Part shown: positions 62,393 to 64,000 of the stretch, in pieces | Numbering within the stretch: the stretch's first letter is position 1 | Layout of the letters: the number at the start of each line of letters is the position of its first letter | From: Algibacter amylolyticus | GTDB taxonomy: Bacteria > Bacteroidota > Bacteroidia > Flavobacteriales > Flavobacteriaceae | Direction of reading: 5' to 3' | Length of the DNA: 64,000 nucleotides | NCBI RefSeq assembly: GCF_014202225.1 | Contig: NZ_JACHGE010000012.1 | Span: 22,934 to 86,933, forward strand | Notes under the pieces: model-generated | Databases searched by the model: none | Told to the model about the DNA's origin: nothing | What the model saw: only the letters and a program-made list of their open reading frames with translations | Made by a program: the position numbers and the translations under genes

Positions 62393-62466
62393 AGGTTAGG
62401 GATAGTAGCGGAAAGCCCACAGTCGGACCCTTTTCGGGGAACCTGCCTGCCGGCAGGCAGGCGCCC
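62393..62466 (+). repeat. Dispersed structured element, copy C (short form)
   Basis: AGGTTAGGGATAG (62393-62405), TAGCGGAAAGCCC (62406-62418), a CCC/GGG hairpin, AACCT, then the palindrome CTGCCTGCCGGCAGGCAG and GCGCCC. AGGTT pairs with AACCT to close the core. It lies five bases beyond the stop of the PorP/SprF gene, antisense to it. Confidence 0.75.
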
Positions 62467-62471
62467 AAATG

Positions 62472-63401
62472 CTAATCTATAGCGTAACCTTCTTTAAATT
62501 GGATACTTAATATAATGCCATGGCTATTACCTAAAGGTGAATTGTTTGAAGCGATGTTATAGGTGTAAATAAAACGCAGATTGTTAAATAAATAGATGCC
62601 TGCTAGTAAATTTACCGACGAACTGGTGCGATAACCAACGCCTATTTCGAATTTGTTTTTAAAGCTTGTTGCCAGATTAAAATCGATTTGCATTGGCGCA
62701 TCCTTTTCGTGCTTAATGAGTACGTTGGGTTTTATCATGATATTCCGGAAGGCATCGCTTAGAATCCTATAACCAAAATACCCATAAACGGGTGTGCTAA
62801 GTTTTACATCTTTGTTGGTAGCCAAGGAATTGCCCATAATATTGGGAGCGGAAAAACCAGCATAGAAGGACGCATGATTAAAAAGAAAACTTAAACCTAT
62901 TGTTGGTATGGTGGTGTTTATGTCTTGCGCAAAATTTGGATCGTTTGTAATGCCTAATTCGGTTAAATTATCTTGGTATTGTTGCACGCCACCAGTAATA
63001 CCAAAAGAGATTACGCCCGGTGAGTAGTGTTGCCAATATGGGCGGTTACTCTCAAAATCGAAAAATATTTTATAGGAGTACGCAGCAAAAAAGCTAGTTG
63101 AGGTGGTTACCCCAATTTTATCTCGAATAAGTCCTGCGCCTAGACCCACTTTTCCGCGATTCATTTGTCCGTGGCCACTTAAGGACAGACTACTTGGGCT
63201 ACCCTCGAAATCGTTAAAAAAACCAGAATTGGACAGCGAAACTTCGGTGTTTTGGGTAAGACCTGCATAAGCGCTGTTAATTATAAATGGATTGTAATTA
63301 TACTCCGAAAATGTGGGTGTTTGTTGCCCAAAACTAGCGTTACTAATTAGGGAAACAACTGCAAAGGCTATTAAAGCGTAAAGTTTATTAATACTATTCA
63401 T
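62472..63401 (-). CDS. PorP/SprF family T9SS outer-membrane protein
   Basis: 309 residues with a signal peptide (MNSINKLYALIAFAVVSLISNASFGQ), the PorP/SprF start QTPTFSEYNYNPFIINSAYAGLTQNTEVSLS, and a 12-16-strand-like barrel ending SIQFKEGYAID. Such proteins serve as dedicated outer-membrane partners for T9SS type B cargo. It lies seven bases after the CHU_C-type gene, the standard pairing, so it probably helps secrete or anchor that protein. Confidence 0.93.
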   Translation of the reverse strand: MNSINKLYALIAFAVVSLISNASFGQQTPTFSEYNYNPFIINSAYAGLTQNTEVSLSNSGFFNDFEGSPSSLSLSGHGQMNRGKVGLGAGLIRDKIGVTTSTSFFAAYSYKIFFDFESNRPYWQHYSPGVISFGITGGVQQYQDNLTELGITNDPNFAQDINTTIPTIGLSFLFNHASFYAGFSAPNIMGNSLATNKDVKLSTPVYGYFGYRILSDAFRNIMIKPNVLIKHEKDAPMQIDFNLATSFKNKFEIGVGYRTSSSVNLLAGIYLFNNLRFIYTYNIASNNSPLGNSHGIILSIQFKEGYAID

Positions 63402-63408
63402 GTTGTTA

Positions 63409-64000
63409 TTATCGCTTTATAACTACGAATCCTTTTAAGGTTTTTAGGTTGTGTGTTCCGTTTACTTTTATGTGGAAGAAATAGGTGCCGTTTGGCAAAG
63501 CTCCTGCTCCAAATTTTGTTAGTTTATTAGCTTCGCCTCGAAACACATTGGATTGGTTGTCATAATTACTAATTGTGAAAACTAAATCGCCCCATCGGTT
63601 ATAGATATCAACGCTATTATTAGGGCTGTTTTCAATGCCTTTAATTTCCCAGAAATCGTTAAAACCATCGCCATTTGGTGAGAATCCATATTTAGATTCT
63701 ACCAATGGTTCTGCTTTTATAGTGAATGATTCTGTTGAACAAGAAATACCATCGCCCAAAGTGTTGTATGGTGTAATGCCTACAAAAATAGTTTCATTAT
63801 ATGGTAAGTTTGAATTTAAATAAAAGGTTGTGGTGTTTCCAACATCTTCATTATTTAAAATATCGGTTCCTCCCGAAGTGGTTCCAACGCTTAGTTTGTA
63901 ACCTGTTGCGTTTGCAATGGCATTCCAAGATAAATCTGTTGTAACGACAACATCGGTATCGCCATCCAAAGGACTTGTTAATGTGGTGCACACCGGAATA
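63409..64000 (-). CDS. T9SS type B (CHU_C/gliding-motility-associated) surface protein, C-terminal part
   Basis: The frame is open to the end of the window, so the gene starts beyond 64000. Visible are a fibronectin type III-like domain (LTSPLDGDTDVVVTTDLSWNAI, TGYKLSVGTTSGG) and a terminal CHU_C domain: YGFSPNGDGFNDFWEIKGIE, VDIYNRWGDLVFTISNYD, GALPNGTYFFHIKVN and the ending GFVVIKR. This C-terminal domain is the T9SS type B sorting signal. Probably a large surface protein secreted with the help of the adjacent PorP/SprF protein. Confidence 0.9.
   Translation of the reverse strand, partial: IPVCTTLTSPLDGDTDVVVTTDLSWNAIANATGYKLSVGTTSGGTDILNNEDVGNTTTFYLNSNLPYNETIFVGITPYNTLGDGISCSTESFTIKAEPLVESKYGFSPNGDGFNDFWEIKGIENSPNNSVDIYNRWGDLVFTISNYDNQSNVFRGEANKLTKFGAGALPNGTYFFHIKVNGTHNLKTLKGFVVIKR

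Noticed and set aside
1..64000. CRISPR arrays, tRNA, rRNA, riboswitches
   Set aside because: I scanned for regular direct repeats with unique spacers, CCA-ending cloverleaf sequence and conserved riboswitch cores and recognised none. A covariance-model scan could still find a diverged one.

Overview
The window is a chromosomal segment from a member of the Flavobacteriaceae (Bacteroidota), probably marine; I cannot name the genus. The evidence is AT-rich DNA, Bacteroidota-type -7 boxes (TAnnTTTG) with little Shine-Dalgarno signal, carboxypeptidase-regulatory-domain TonB-dependent receptors, type IX secretion (T9SS) C-terminal domains, a PorP/SprF protein next to a CHU_C-type protein, and Bacteroidota-specific families such as DUF2480, DUF3078, DUF3108 and DUF5689. 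I see no rRNA, tRNA, insertion sequence, integrase or CRISPR array. No gene-free gap exceeds 300 bases.

Layout. 1-4306: DUF3108 protein (partial), tryptophan 2,3-dioxygenase, an M23 peptidase lipoprotein and glucose-6-phosphate isomerase, tightly packed on +. 4336-18881: an accessory stretch with two TonB-dependent receptors, each followed by a surface lipoprotein, a lipoprotein endonuclease I with three Ig-like repeats, and two endonuclease/exonuclease/phosphatase (EEP) proteins. I read it as a candidate extracellular nucleic-acid scavenging locus. 18990-22475: hflX and a bifunctional penicillin-binding protein. 22540-31398 (-): a SUF iron-sulfur operon (A-type carrier, sufB, C, D, S, E, T) interleaved with two small lipoproteins and followed by DUF2480 and DUF3078 genes. 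31615-36523 (-): a small zinc-ribbon protein, then a four-gene lipoprotein/cytochrome unit with a di-heme peroxidase of MauG/MbnH type, an MbnP-family protein and two propeller-like lipoproteins. 36597-42664: thiL, two more zinc-ribbon genes, an alpha/beta hydrolase, an ACT-like protein divergent from a monofunctional aspartate kinase, and an aminopeptidase P. 42776-46514: tandem paralogous T9SS-secreted metalloproteases. 46800-50254: succinate dehydrogenase sdhCAB. 50330-58612: M28 peptidase, a very large outer-membrane beta-barrel protein, exonuclease III, OmpA-family lipoprotein, an unknown lipoprotein and an aldo/keto reductase. 58852-64000: DUF2254 membrane protein, flotillin with its NfeD partner, and a PorP/SprF plus T9SS type B surface protein pair.

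The most unusual non-coding signal is a dispersed structured element in four copies (15237-15368, 26681-26770, 56700-56799, 62393-62466). The blocks GATTGA and GAAAGC are kept in most copies while the neighbouring paired triplets swap from GGG/CCC to CCC/GGG. That compensatory change points to a conserved hairpin. A second small palindromic family ending in GGAATGACAA also sits between genes. Intrinsic terminators, several of them bidirectional, separate most transcription units.

All family assignments come from reading motifs by eye; no database search was run.
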